NCBI GenBank assembly: GCA_964596675.1 | Contig: CAZQUZ010000009.1 | Coordinates: 1-39,162, forward strand | DNA from: JAGOMW01 sp964596675 | Lineage (GTDB): Bacteria > Patescibacteriota > Gracilibacteria > BD1-5 > UBA2023 | Length of the DNA stretch: 39,162 nt | Direction: 5' to 3' | Shown: positions 30,840 to 39,162 of the stretch, in pieces | Numbering within the stretch: the first letter of the stretch is position 1 | How the letters are laid out: each line of letters starts with the position of its first letter | Position numbers and translations under genes: made by a program | Notes under the pieces: model-generated | The model's database searches: none | Seen by the model: only the letters and a program-made list of their open reading frames with translations | Told to the model about the DNA's origin: nothing

Positions 30840-31594
30840 ATGTATCCACTTATACTGATACCGCTTTCTGCCTGTATCCACTTATACTGATACCGCTTTC
30901 TGCCTGTATCCTCACATCTTGTACGCTTTCTGATTTTCAGAACAAAACCAATACCCTCCCACAAGCCTCTCCTATAACTACCATCAAAACCGAACAAGCC
31001 CCACCTGTCACATCTACGACGAGTAATGTCTCCGACATCGCCACAATCCTGAAAGATGCCTACTCAGAAGAACGTCTGGCTGAAGATATATACATAAAGA
31101 TGCTCGCAAAATATGGAGACTTCACTGAGGTCATGAATATCATCGACTCTGAGGAAAAACACTCTGAACAAGTCGGACGCCTACTCGATGTTCGTGGTAT
31201 CACTCGTCCGACTGATTATGGTAGCTACTCAGGCACCTATGACACTCTCTCAAAAATGCTCGATACCAGCCTCACACAGGCAATCGAAGTCGGTGTGATG
31301 GTAGAAGTCGGCGACATAGATCATCTCTTATCTGAATATAAAACCGTCGAGGATGCAGATGTACGGCGAGTGTTCGAAAATATCGGTGGCGGCAGCTTCA
31401 ACCATCTCCGCGCATTTCTCCGACTTGCAGAAAAAAATAACTACACTATCACGACAGATTTTGCTCGATATATGACTGCCGATGAAATCCATAGTACTGG
31501 ACCTCTTAAATCGAAAATGACTGATCTCCTGAAGGCAAATAATCTCCCAACCTATGGTACATCGAACGGTGGCTGAAAGGGGCGAAATCGTTAG
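30840..31594 (+). pseudogene. DUF2202 lipoprotein gene, frameshifted by a 32-bp duplication
   Basis: From about 30875 one frame encodes a lipoprotein signal (YPLILIPLSACILTSC), a Thr/Pro-rich spacer and a DUF2202 domain. The domain shows LAEDIYIKMLAKYGDFTEVM, then SEEKHSEQVGRLLD, LTQAIEVGVMVEVGDIDHLL and GGGSFNHLRAFLR. DUF2202 is a helical, ferritin-like family of unknown role. The ATG at 30840 starts the same signal peptide (MYPLILIPLSAC) but in another frame, because TATCC...CCTG (32 bp) is duplicated in tandem. Deleting one copy joins ATG to the DUF2202 frame exactly. No other start exists in that frame before the signal. It is either inactive, switchable by copy loss, or an assembly error. 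The TAG at 31592 follows one UGA Gly. Confidence 0.75.
30843..30906. repeat. 32-bp tandem duplication in a signal-peptide region
   Basis: The 32-bp unit (TATCCACTTATACTGATACC, then GCTTTCTGCCTG) occurs twice in a row with no mismatch (30843-30874, 30875-30906). Another TATCC follows. Its length is not a multiple of three, so it shifts the reading frame between the ATG and the lipobox. Confidence 0.95.
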
Positions 31595-31675
31595 AATATG
31601 TACCCTCTTCTCTTGCGGAGTAAACAACTTTGTATGTACTCACCATAGCATATAATTTTTCTTTATTTTTCTTCT

Positions 31676-32296
31676 ATGTACTGAACTCACGTATCACATC
31701 TCTCTGGAAAAAATGATAAATACGGTTTCGTAAACGAAACTGAAATCCGCATCGCGACTGGTATCACCCTCGTACTCGGACTCATGTCACTCTGTCTCGT
31801 CTTACTTAAGGCGAACTACTCTATCCCACTCATACTCGTGGGTCTCATGGTAGCAGATTTTCTCCTCAAGGTATTCATCGGTCCACGATGGAGCATATTC
31901 GGCTCATTCGTCCGGATATTTCTGAAAAAATGAGATGAGATATGGGTCGGTGCGGTACAAAAACGGTTCGCATGGAGTATCGGAATATTTCTCTCGAGCT
32001 TTGCTCTCTACTGTATACTATTGCTCGGACAGTATATCACTCCTATGGAGTGACCTCAGATGAAGGCAGTCTCAGATATACTCCTCGCCACACAGACGAA
32101 CATCACAAATGGTGCACTCATCGTCACCGTACTCAATCCCACCATTTTCGCCTGTGTCCTCTGTATTATCTTTATGTGGTCGGAGTCAGTGGTCGGGTAC
32201 TGTGTCGGATGTCATATCTACAGCTGGCTCGTGAAAAAATGATGGATGAAAGAATATAAGTGACAAAACTGTGTGAATGGAGTGTGTGAAGTATAG
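31676..32296 (+). CDS. DUF4395 family membrane protein
   Basis: A 206-residue protein with about four transmembrane segments. FVNETEIRIATGITLVLGLM, VADFLLKVFIGPRWSIFG, WVGAVQKRFAWSIGIFLSS and MWSESVVGYCVGCHIYSWLV match DUF4395, including its CxGC pair. The C-terminal CVNGVCEV adds two more cysteines. DUF4395 genes often occur with thiol/sulfur genes, such as rhodanese or thioredoxin-like ones, as here. The start ATG follows a TATAAT box (31651-31656). UGA is read as Gly at residue 3 and elsewhere. The biochemical function is unknown. Confidence 0.85.
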
Positions 32297-32300
32297 GCAT

Positions 32301-32320
32301 TGTATTTTTATAAAAATACA
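32301..32320. promoter_or_regulatory. 20-bp perfect palindrome before the DUF2892 gene
   Basis: TGTATTTTTATAAAAATACA is a perfect palindrome directly followed by TATAAT (32321-32326), about 28 bases before the next ATG. It starts five bases after the DUF4395 stop. It could be an operator or a weak AT-rich terminator. It does not match the ATATTA-N8-TAATAT site. Confidence 0.45.
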
Positions 32321-32353
32321 TATAATCACATCACTTATTCATCATACAATTCT

Positions 32354-32566
32354 ATGACAAAAAATACTGGATCTCTCGATCGGGTCATCCGTGCTGTTAT
32401 CGGTACTGCCCTCCTCACGAGTTTCTACTTTATGCAGGATACATACTGGCTTCTTATCGGTATCGTACCACTTATGACAGCATTCATCGGTTTTTGTCCA
32501 CTCTATCCTCTCTGCAAATGCAACACTTGTGAAAGTGAGGCATGCTGCAAAGTAGAGAAGAAATAA
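32354..32566 (+). CDS. DUF2892 (YgaP-like) small membrane protein
   Basis: A 70-residue protein with LDRVIRAVIGTALLTSFYF and WLLIGIVPLMTAFIGFCPLYPL, the standard two-helix DUF2892 (inner membrane YgaP-like) fold. A Cys-rich tail follows (CKCNTCESEACCKVEKK, six cysteines). In other bacteria this domain is often fused or adjacent to a rhodanese, fitting the sulfur block. The tail may bind metal or carry persulfides; that is inference. The ATG at 32354 gives the family start. Confidence 0.88.
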   Translation: MTKNTGSLDRVIRAVIGTALLTSFYFMQDTYWLLIGIVPLMTAFIGFCPLYPLCKCNTCESEACCKVEKK

Positions 32567-32720
32567 TCCCCTATACACCTCCTAAGAGAAGTCGTGCAGA
32601 ACCCTCTTGGAAGTATGAGTCTGAGTCATTTTCGAGGCATGAGACGTTTTGTCTTCATGTTTTCATAAATACTCACACGAGAACTTCCAAAAATTCTGTG
32701 CGATTTTTTATTTTATTGTC

Positions 32721-32735
32721 TATAATTCACCTATG
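32721..32735 (+). promoter_or_regulatory. -10 box placing transcription start at or near the ATG of the U32 gene
   Basis: TATAAT (32721-32726) lies six bases before the ATG at 32733. Transcription from this box would start within a base or two of the ATG, giving a leaderless mRNA. No Shine-Dalgarno sequence is present. Confidence 0.5.
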
Positions 32736-34235
32736 TCCAAAAAACTCGAACTCCTCATGCCTGCTGGGAATCTCGAAAAACTCAAGTATGCTATCGCCTA
32801 TGGGGCAGATGCCGTCTATGCATGAGTCCCTATGTTTTCTCTGCGTGCTCGCGAAAACCAGTTCACCTGGGAGACTCTTGCTGAGGCAGTAGAGTACTGC
32901 CACTCTCGTGGAAAAAAAATCTACTTCACCGCGAATATCTACGCTCATAATATGAAGATAAAGCCGTTCATGGCGAACTTTCAGAAGATGATGGATATGA
33001 AGCCAGATGCATTTATCATGAGTGATCCTGGACTCATCCACCTCGTCCGTAAAGAATTCCCGGAGGCAGAAGTCCACCTCTCAGTGCAGGCAAACAATAC
33101 GAACTGGGCCCAAGCTGAGTTCTGGAAATGACTCGGTATCACTCGTATCATCCTCTCTCGTGAGCTCTCACTGCGAGAAGTCCGAGAAATCCACGAGATG
33201 GTACCTGATATCGAGCTCGAGTTCTTCGTACATGGTGCTATCTGCATGGCATACTCTGGACGATGTCTGTTATCGAATTATTTTTCTCATCGTGACCCGA
33301 ACCAGGGAACATGCTCGCATAGCTGTCGCTGGGAGTACAAAGTATTCTCGAAAGATGCCAGCCCTGAAGAACTGTATGACTCGACTGGACGACCTGACGA
33401 CTACCAGGAACTCACATGAGAATTCTATCTCGAAGAACGTGAGAGAAAGTGAGAACTCATGCCGATAGATGAGGATGAATATGGAACATACATCATGAAT
33501 TCGCGTGATATCTGTCTCCTCTCATACATGCAGGAACTCGCCGATGCTGGAGTTGTATCATTTAAGGTAGAGGGTCGGTCGAAGACAGTGAACTATCTCG
33601 CAGGAGTCGGACGTGCATACCGCCCTGCACTCGACGCTGTAGAAAAAAGGGAGACTTATGATATTGCTGGACTCTCTGATGAGGTTTTTGCTATATCCAA
33701 CCGATGATATACGCCAGGATTTCTCGTCGGAAATCCATGAGAAAAAGCTATATATTTCGAGAAAAATAAAGAGCTTCACGAAGAGGAGATGGCAGGTATA
33801 GTCATACCATGAAAAGAAGCTGTACCAGAGAAACTAAAAAATCTCATACACGATGGGAAACTCGCTCGTATCCAGGTAAAAAATCGTATCGATATCGGCG
33901 ACACTCTCAGGATGATATCCCCTACACAATCTGTCACATTCACACTCGAAAAAATATATTCGCTCTCAGGCGAAGTGATCACATCAGCTCATGGTGGAAG
34001 CGTAGATGTCTATATCACAGTGCCAGAATCGCCGACAGAATATGCCATAATCCGCACACAGGAAGACCTGGGTAGTCCAGAAAAATCATCTGAGTGATGA
34101 AAAGAGAGAAAAACTTGACCAAAACCCAAGAATAAAGAATATGGTACTATCGAGAAAAAGATGCATCGCATCACAACATTCTTTCGATATTTTCCCATTC
34201 GTATACGGTCACTCTTTCATAAAAAGAAAAAATAA
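32733..34235 (+). CDS. Peptidase U32 / tRNA-rRNA hydroxylation family protein
   Basis: A 500-residue U32-family protein. MPAGNLEKLKYAIAYGADAVYAG is the TIM-barrel start. HLSVQANNTNWAQAEFWKGLGI and RELSLREVREI follow. The cysteine cluster CMAYSGRCLLSNYFSHRD then GTCSHSCRWEY matches the iron-sulfur ligands of the TrhP/RlhA (YegQ) group. YGTYIMNSRDICLLSYMQEL and FKVEGRSK close the catalytic part. Characterised members hydroxylate tRNA uridine-34 or 23S rRNA C2501 using prephenate; which applies here cannot be told. The C-terminus ends in a basic tail (FHKKKK). The next gene starts six bases later. Confidence 0.9.
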
Positions 34236-34241
34236 TCCACT

Positions 34242-34862
34242 ATGAAAAATATATTCATCTCCCTCCTCGGTATATGTCTCACGGGGATAATCACTTTTCT
34301 CCTCGTGCCTCGTCCATACGTCGTACACTATCATGCGAACTTCGCCATGTATATCGATGGAACGCAAGAGGACTTCTCGAGTGATGCCTATATGGAGGAG
34401 GTCTCTCGATGTGGCGTGACGGATGATGTCCATCCAGCAGATCGCATCCATCTGCATGATAATAAATGATCACTCGTACATGTCCACATGGCAGCCTCGA
34501 CCTGGTGAGATCTCTTCGCGAATCTCTCATGGGGTATCGGAGAAAAGTATCTCGTGAATCCATACGGAGATATGCGTATCGCCAGTGGGACGACAGATCT
34601 CATCTATGTACTAAACGGGAAAATCATCTCGAATCCCGCCAATGAAGTCGTACGTAGTACCGATAGACTCCTTATCTGGTATGGCACTGGCAGCGAATCG
34701 GAAATCAGAGAAAAAGCCAACACTCTCATACCGAGTGATGCTGATGAATATAATCATAAACCTGATCCAGCAAGCTGTAGTGGTAATATGTATGGATGGC
34801 TCGGACCTATCATGGAATCGATAGAAACATGGAAAGAGAAACTCCCGCACGAACATGAATAA
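34242..34862 (+). CDS. Secreted His-rich protein of unknown function
   Basis: A 206-residue protein with an N-terminal signal/anchor helix (IFISLLGICLTGIITFLLVP). The extracytoplasmic part begins VVHYHANFAMYIDGTQEDFS, then DRIHLHDNKGSLVHVHMAASTWGDLF and LIYVLNGKIISN. The closely spaced His residues (HYH, HLH, HVHM) and a Cys pair suggest metal binding, perhaps copper. It resembles conserved hypothetical proteins I have seen in other Patescibacteria, but no named domain is recognised. It is probably in an operon with the U32 gene and ends at a clear terminator. Confidence 0.7.
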
Positions 34863-34865
34863 TAT

Positions 34866-34893
34866 AAAATGCAAGATTCCTTTCTTGCATTTT
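34866..34893 (+). terminator. Rho-independent terminator
   Basis: AAAATGCAAGA and TCTTGCATTTT form a perfect 11-bp stem with a six-base loop and a following T run. It lies four bases after the stop of the His-rich protein gene. Confidence 0.88.
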
Positions 34894-34938
34894 TTTCTTA
34901 CCATTATACAATTATAGAGTATTTTTTACTATTTTTCT

Positions 34939-35490
34939 ATGAATATCTCGCACGAAATCAAACATATCGGATGAGCAGGATGGGCTCGTATCGGTATTGC
35001 TGTACTTCTCATCATAGGTGCTTATATCGCAGGAGTGCTCGCTGGCACGAGCCATGATGACTCTGGTAGATACAGTAAAACATGAGGAGATATGCGTCAT
35101 ATGATGCGCGGAGACTACGGAAAAGAAAGAGCCGACATGACTACACATGATCCGATGCAGATGAGTATGGCTGATATGGGTACGATGCTCGAGGGAAAAA
35201 ATGGCGATGAACTCAACAAGGCATTTCTCGAGGGAATGATACCACACCATCAATGAGCTATAGAGATGGCGAAATATCTCGCAAGCTCTAACAAGCCCGA
35301 ACTCGTAAAGCTCGGAGGAGAAATCATCGCTGCCCAATCAAAAGAAATCGATCAAATGAAAGCATGGCTCATAGAGTGGTGATATACAAATACATGAGTG
35401 ACTCAATGAGGGTGAGATGAGACCATAGACCCTATGCTCGAACACTGTCAGATGATGCCAGATATGGCCGGATGTGAAAAATACAGATAA
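34939..35490 (+). CDS. DUF305 family secreted or membrane-anchored protein
   Basis: A 183-residue protein. An N-terminal helix (IGIAVLLIIGAYIAGVLAG) anchors or exports it. The DUF305 core is FLEGMIPHHQGAIEMAKYLA, then KLGGEIIAAQSKEIDQMKAWL. The HHxxAI motif and Met/His-rich stretches (MRHMMRG, MQMSMADMGTML, HCQMMPDM) are typical. Families like this are often linked to copper or other metal handling, but the role is not established. Several glycines are UGA. It is transcribed alone between two terminators. Confidence 0.88.
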
Positions 35491-35519
35491 AATAAAACTC
35501 CCTAAGGGAGTTTTATTTT
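35489..35519. terminator. Bidirectional terminator between DUF305 and DUF465 genes
   Basis: AAAATAAAACTCCC and the matching GGGAGTTTTATTTT form a long perfect inverted repeat of about 14 bp with a short CTAA-type loop. It overlaps both stop codons. Confidence 0.88.
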
Positions 35520-35755
35520 TGTAGAAGAGTGATGAGCTCATCTTTGAGATGGAGTCGTGCTTTTTTGAGTTGTTCGAGTTCGAGATCGCTCATGAGATAA
35601 CCGGGGATATCACTTTCTGCACGACATATTTCGAGATCGAGACCCTCATATTCACGCAGAAGTCGGGCAAAATGTCCATCAGTTTTCTTGAGAGTATGTA
35701 TCTGATCTTGGAGTTCTGGATGAGATGAGAGAAATGGATGGTGTTCGAATTGCAT
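35513..35755 (-). CDS. DUF465/YdcH family small protein
   Basis: An 80-residue helical protein: FEHHPFLSSHPELQDQIHTL, KTDGHFARLLREYEGLDLEI, CRAESD, then DLELEQLKKARLHLKDELIT. This is the DUF465 pattern ('HHPF... d.hF..L...y..ld..I...E'). The ATG at 35755 is preferred to an upstream TTG. Function is unknown; the family consists of short coiled-coil proteins. Confidence 0.88.
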   Translation of the reverse strand: MQFEHHPFLSSHPELQDQIHTLKKTDGHFARLLREYEGLDLEICRAESDIPGYLMSDLELEQLKKARLHLKDELITLLQK

Positions 35756-35839
35756 AAGAAGCAAAGATGAAGAAATATTACTACAGTAGTATAAGAAAAA
35801 ACGGGGGGAAATCCAGTATATTTTACGTATATAAAAAGA

Positions 35840-35863
35840 AAAACCCTGAAAATTCAGGGTTTT
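35840..35863. terminator. Rho-independent terminator-like hairpin
   Basis: AAAACCCTGAA and TTCAGGGTTTT form a perfect 11-bp inverted repeat. It lies about 160 bases after the minus-strand WecG/TagA-like gene and probably ends the glycan operon. Confidence 0.75.
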
Positions 35864-36025
35864 ATGATAGACATATCCATGCTAATACCAATACTTTTAA
35901 GAAGATTGGATACGCATGGAAAGTGTATTCAAATATGATTGCCATATTGACGATAGCTTCCATTCTATTCTCCTTTTGTATGTATATGTGGCATACATAA
36001 TATATACTTATGGCATAAGTCAATA

Positions 36026-36817
36026 CTATCTCACACTTCTCGGAAATCTCCATACCGCATCGATGATACGCTGCCATCGACTCGGTGAGCAGATGAGGCG
36101 GTAGAGCCACTCGAGTCAGAGACGCTGCCAGATGATAGGGGCTCGGTGCTGCAGTCAGAGCAAATAGTCGAATGATGAACCCACACCGAGCCCTATGATA
36201 GGCATGTTCGCTGGAAGATATGAGAATATATCGATGAGGAGAGACTCCTGTGACTTCATGCCTGTACAGGCAAATATATAGTCTATATGATGGAGCTCTG
36301 CATAGTGAGCGATGGCATCGGCAGACATTTCTCACTGGAAAAATACCGCCACCGAAAGGCTCGGATACTTCGAGTGAAGCAATGATGCCATATGTTCCTG
36401 GATATATTTTTTTCGGATTTCGAACGAGTTCCTCGGCTCGGTGATACGATAGCTATCGATGATGAGGATATGTCTATCGTGCTTCTCTGTATAATGTACG
36501 AGATCTCGTGTGAGATTGCTCCCCTGGATGAGTTCGCCATATCTTTTGGCGGTACGCTTTTTCTGGAAAAATACTTCGAGTCCTGCTCGGAGATAGCTAT
36601 ATCACTCTCGCATATACGATGCGAGATAGAGACCATTCCCATCTGGCACGAGTACGTCGGCACGACCGAGTACATCACAGAACTCGCTATCTCGAGAAGC
36701 TCGGAGGAGTATCTCAGGATTCGGCGTGAAGATCAATGTAGGCTTCTCTACGGAAAGGAGTGTGGAGAAAAATTTTTTATACGTACCCGTATAGAGCGAG
36801 AGTCCGAGAAATTGCAT
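36026..36817 (-). CDS. WecG/TagA/CpsF-family glycosyltransferase
   Basis: A 263-residue protein. Conserved blocks are IFTPNPEILLRASRD, ADVLVPDGNGLYLA, IFACTGMKSQESLL, GLGVGSSFDYLLG and the C-terminal RAPIIWQRLGLEWLYRLICSPSRW, matching the family's 'G.G.PkQE', 'G.sFd...G' and 'RAP......glEW.yRl..eP.R'. Asp in VPDG is the usual catalytic residue. Family members add N-acetylmannosamine-type sugars to lipid-linked GlcNAc in surface polymers. GMKSQE replaces the common GxPKQE. The gene lies 11 bp after the nucleotidyltransferase-cupin gene, in one minus-strand operon. Confidence 0.85.
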
Positions 36818-36828
36818 AGAGAGAAGTA

Positions 36829-37701
36829 TTAGCGAGCATAGTCATCTTCGTAGCGACGGATATCATCTTCTCCAGTGTATTCACCGCACTGTACTTCGAT
36901 GATGACGAGTGGCTCAGTGTGTTTATTCGCGAGACGATGGAGATGTCCCTGTGGGATATGGCATCACTCATTTTTTTTGAGTACTCGGTGCTGCTCTACA
37001 TCATGGAACTCTGGAGAGCGGATATCGACAGTAGCTATACCAGAGACGACGGTCCAGTGTTCACTGCGTTTATCGTGTGACTGGAGAGAGAGTCGATGAC
37101 CTGGCTCGACGATGATCTTTTTCACTTTAAAGAGTGGTGCATCTTCGAGGACATAGTAGACACCCCACGGACGATTCCCGACTTCGAGATATCGTCATTC
37201 TCGGAGATTCTCTGGAAGGGACTGGAGCTTTTCTTCGAGTTTTTTCTCATCAGTTTTATCGAGAGATTTTTTCAGGAAGTCACTGGAGTTATGCGTCTTC
37301 GCACCGAGACCATCGACGATACGGACTCACTCCGAGCGCAGGAGGACTGCCTCTGGTATCTCTGCAGCAAATCGGTCTCATCACTTCGTGAAGATAATCT
37401 CGCTATACTGCCCACTCGACTTTGCCTCATCGATGAGCACCTGGAGACTCGCACACACACTCCCGTCTGTATCGATAGCGAGAAATACTCTATCTACAGG
37501 CTTCAGTGCTCGCACGACTTCCATACGAAATTTTTCATCTTGGAAGCTCTTGACTCCACGTTTCATTTCTGCTTGGTGATCATTATTCACGATGACCCAG
37601 AGCTCATCGGCTCAGGCTTCTGACTTCGAAAGCTCGAGACACTCGATGTGTCCTGGGTGGATAGGATTCGCGTACATCGATGTGATAGCCAGTGTGGTCA
37701 T
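36829..37701 (-). CDS. Nucleotidyltransferase-cupin fusion (sugar nucleotide enzyme)
   Basis: A 290-residue fusion. Residues 1-140 form a cytidylyltransferase-like fold with HPGH at 15-18, WVIVNND, and IIFTKGGDR, as in HldE-C/GCT-type enzymes. A charged linker (DFLKKSLDKTDEKKLEEKL) leads to a cupin at about 177-290: RPWGVYYVLED, FKVKKIIVEPGHRLSLQSH, RSEHWTVVSG, CHIPQGHLHRLAN and EVQCGEYTGEDDIRRYEDDY. This cupin matches the phosphomannose isomerase half of bifunctional ManC/AlgA. The substrates are unknown; the neighbours suggest activated sugar synthesis for a surface glycan. Two tandem UGA codons supply the GG of GGDR. The upstream GT4 gene ends 10 bp before it. Confidence 0.8.
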
Positions 37702-37711
37702 ATTTTATGGA

Positions 37712-38863
37712 TTAGAGATTTAGGAGAGATTTTAGCTTTTTTTCGAATGCGTCAAGTGAAAATATCTTCGAACGCTCGATACAATCTGTGTGCATATTTT
37801 TCCACTCTTCTTTTGGTGTATTTTGGATTACCTCTTTGAGATGGAGGATAGAGGAGTCGGGAGTCGTCATATCTATGAGCTTGCCTGTTTTTCATGGAAC
37901 GACAGTCTCGAGAAGTCCTCACTCACGTACCCCTATCACGGGCGTACCACACGCCATACTCTCGACTGGCGACATGCCGAAGTCTTCATCGACTGGGATA
38001 TAGATAGTCGCTGTCGCTCCTCGGATAAGGTCTATGAGCGCGTCATCATCTGGCGACTCGAGTGCATGGATATGGGGAGCATTTTGGATTTTTTCCAGGA
38101 TTTCTCGCTTCATGGGGTCGTTTTTTCCATAGGTCAGGATGAGATGCTCTTCAGGCATATCGAGAAATGCAGAGACAATCACATCGACACGTTTCGGTGG
38201 AGAGAGTCGAGCAAAGGAGAGAAAATAGTTCTCAAGTTCTCAAGTTTTCAAGTTTTCAGAATCTGTGTGTATCTCACTGTTTGCAGGTACAAAACGACTC
38301 ATATCTGTCGGTGGATAAACTATCTCGCTCGCATAGCCAGTGAATTTTTCGAGACGTTTTTCTACATTTTTCGAGTTCGTGATGATGGTATCCATCTCTG
38401 AGAGAAGTGAGATATACTCTCGTGCCTGGCGGTCGAGGAGTCTATGTGCGAGGCTATGGAGAAACTTCGGGAGCTTCATGAGATACTCGGCCCTCAGGTC
38501 GAATATATATCTCGGCGGCGTATGGCAATAGTAGACTTTTTTGGTATTTGGACCGAGATACCTCACTGCTCAGAGACAATTTCCAGAAAATATGACGATA
38601 TCGTAGTCTGTGAGGAACTGTGTCTTCGTGCGGAATCGATGTGCCAGAGTGATATGTCGTATCCCCTTGGCAAATACAGGACTCCCGAGGGATATCATCT
38701 TCCCTGTAAATCCCAGTTCTCTAGGGTCGAAGCTTCACTCTGAAAAAAATCCTGACACCAAATCGGCACCAAGTGCCTCCGCCATAAGTGTGACGAGACG
38801 CTCCCCTCCTCATCGATAGAGAAATGCATCATGAAGTATCGCGATTTTCGGCTTTCTAGACAT
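37712..38863 (-). CDS. GT4-family glycosyltransferase
   Basis: A 383-residue retaining glycosyltransferase. The N-terminus IAILHDAFLYRGGGERLVTLMAEALG is the GT-B acceptor domain start, with two glycines from GGA/GGG and one UGA. VYYCHTPPRYIFDL and IITNSKNVEKRLEKF are typical. The donor domain has YFLSFARLSPPKRVDVIVSAF and the nucleotide-sugar motif IPVDEDFGMSPVESMACGTPVIG (EX7E). It probably builds a surface polysaccharide with the two genes downstream. A run of short CTCAAGTT-like repeats near 38225-38262 encodes a variable surface loop. Confidence 0.92.
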
Positions 38864-38898
38864 AGAAAGATGATATAGAATCCTCAGGGGAAATCAAT

Positions 38899-39162
38899 CT
38901 ATTTTTTCTCCGCTCGCTCGAAAAATATCTTACACGAGTCGATGACATGCTTATATCGGTCAGACTGGAGCTGTATCCCTCCGAAATATCGTGTGACGAT
39001 GAGGAGGAGATTCTGCGCATCCTTTCGCTGGAGCTCACGGAGTATACACATACCTGCACCCGTCTCACCATCATCATTTTTACTCTCGAGCACCATACCC
39101 TCAGGTGTCACGAGACGATAGGCATATGAGTTATGTGTCGCCTTACGGTAGTAGGTATCACG
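38899..39162 (-). CDS. YigZ/IMPACT (UPF0029) family protein, 5' end outside window
   Basis: The visible 87 residues run RDTYYRKATHNSYAYRL, then ESKNDDGETGAGMCILRELQ and LLLIVTRYFGGIQLQSDRY, the core of the IMPACT/YigZ N-terminal domain ('DDGEp.gTAG.pil..l' and 'vVtRyFGGikLG'). The frame ends at a TAG. The start lies beyond 39162. The family is linked to translation control in eukaryotes; its bacterial role is unclear. DGETGAG replaces the usual DGEPSGTAG. Confidence 0.85.
   Translation of the reverse strand, partial: RDTYYRKATHNSYAYRLVTPEGMVLESKNDDGETGAGMCILRELQRKDAQNLLLIVTRYFGGIQLQSDRYKHVIDSCKIFFERAEKK

Noticed and set aside
35767..36000. Plus-strand 77-codon frame with one possible transmembrane helix
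   Set aside because: It runs straight through a perfect terminator hairpin (35840-35863) and resembles no family. The region is better read as the intergenic space after two converging units.

Overview
This window reads correctly only if UGA is translated as glycine (genetic code 25). With UGA as a stop, nearly every long gene breaks into pieces. With UGA as Gly, the pieces join into full-length proteins, and the UGA codons fall on conserved glycines: the Obg G3 region, HrcA, the LeuRS 'KGLAYE' segment, the DUF1800 'LTG' motif and a repeated NGSG motif. This code is known from Absconditabacteria (SR1) and Gracilibacteria (BD1-5/GN02), so the window most likely comes from one of these Patescibacteria/CPR lineages. 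All coordinates below use TAA and TAG as the only stops. Start codons generally lack a Shine-Dalgarno sequence and several sit very close to a TATAAT-like box. I saw no tRNA, rRNA, CRISPR array, transposase or prophage gene.

Layout. 1-7028 (minus): a giant secreted DUF1800-DUF1501 fusion with Ig-like repeats and a Thr-Gly tract that runs off the window, preceded in the same operon by a NicO/RcnA-like metal transporter carrying calcium-binding type repeats. 7363-8637 (plus): an orphan PAS-PAS-GAF sensor. 8642-12937 (minus): a methyltransferase-like protein, then a cluster transcribed SPFH - small membrane protein - NfeD - HrcA. 13002-14003 (plus): a YvcK/CofD-like protein. 14007-16843 (minus): an Ig/SdrD_B surface protein whose C-terminal sortase domain is in the -1 frame across an A8 slippery run. 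17373-20411 (minus): leucyl-tRNA synthetase with a Nudix domain inserted in its editing domain. 20515-23024: a T4SS-pilin-like membrane protein, the rpsF-ssb-rpsR operon, a small unknown protein and rpmG. 23179-24594 (plus): obgE.

24652-32566 (plus) looks like one regulon. An RND permease and membrane-fusion protein pair, a SqrR/BigR-type persulfide-sensing ArsR repressor, a rhodanese, a glutaredoxin, a DUF2202 lipoprotein (frameshifted by a 32-bp duplication), a DUF4395 protein and a DUF2892 protein lie in a row. A 20-bp palindromic operator (ATATTA-N8-TAATAT) occurs four times, at three promoters of this block. The likely theme is response to sulfide or reactive sulfur, with efflux attached.

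32733-35490 (plus): a U32-family protein, a His-rich secreted protein and a DUF305 protein. 35513-39162 (minus): a DUF465 protein, then a glycan cluster (GT4 glycosyltransferase, nucleotidyltransferase-cupin fusion, WecG/TagA-like glycosyltransferase) and a partial YigZ/IMPACT protein at the edge.
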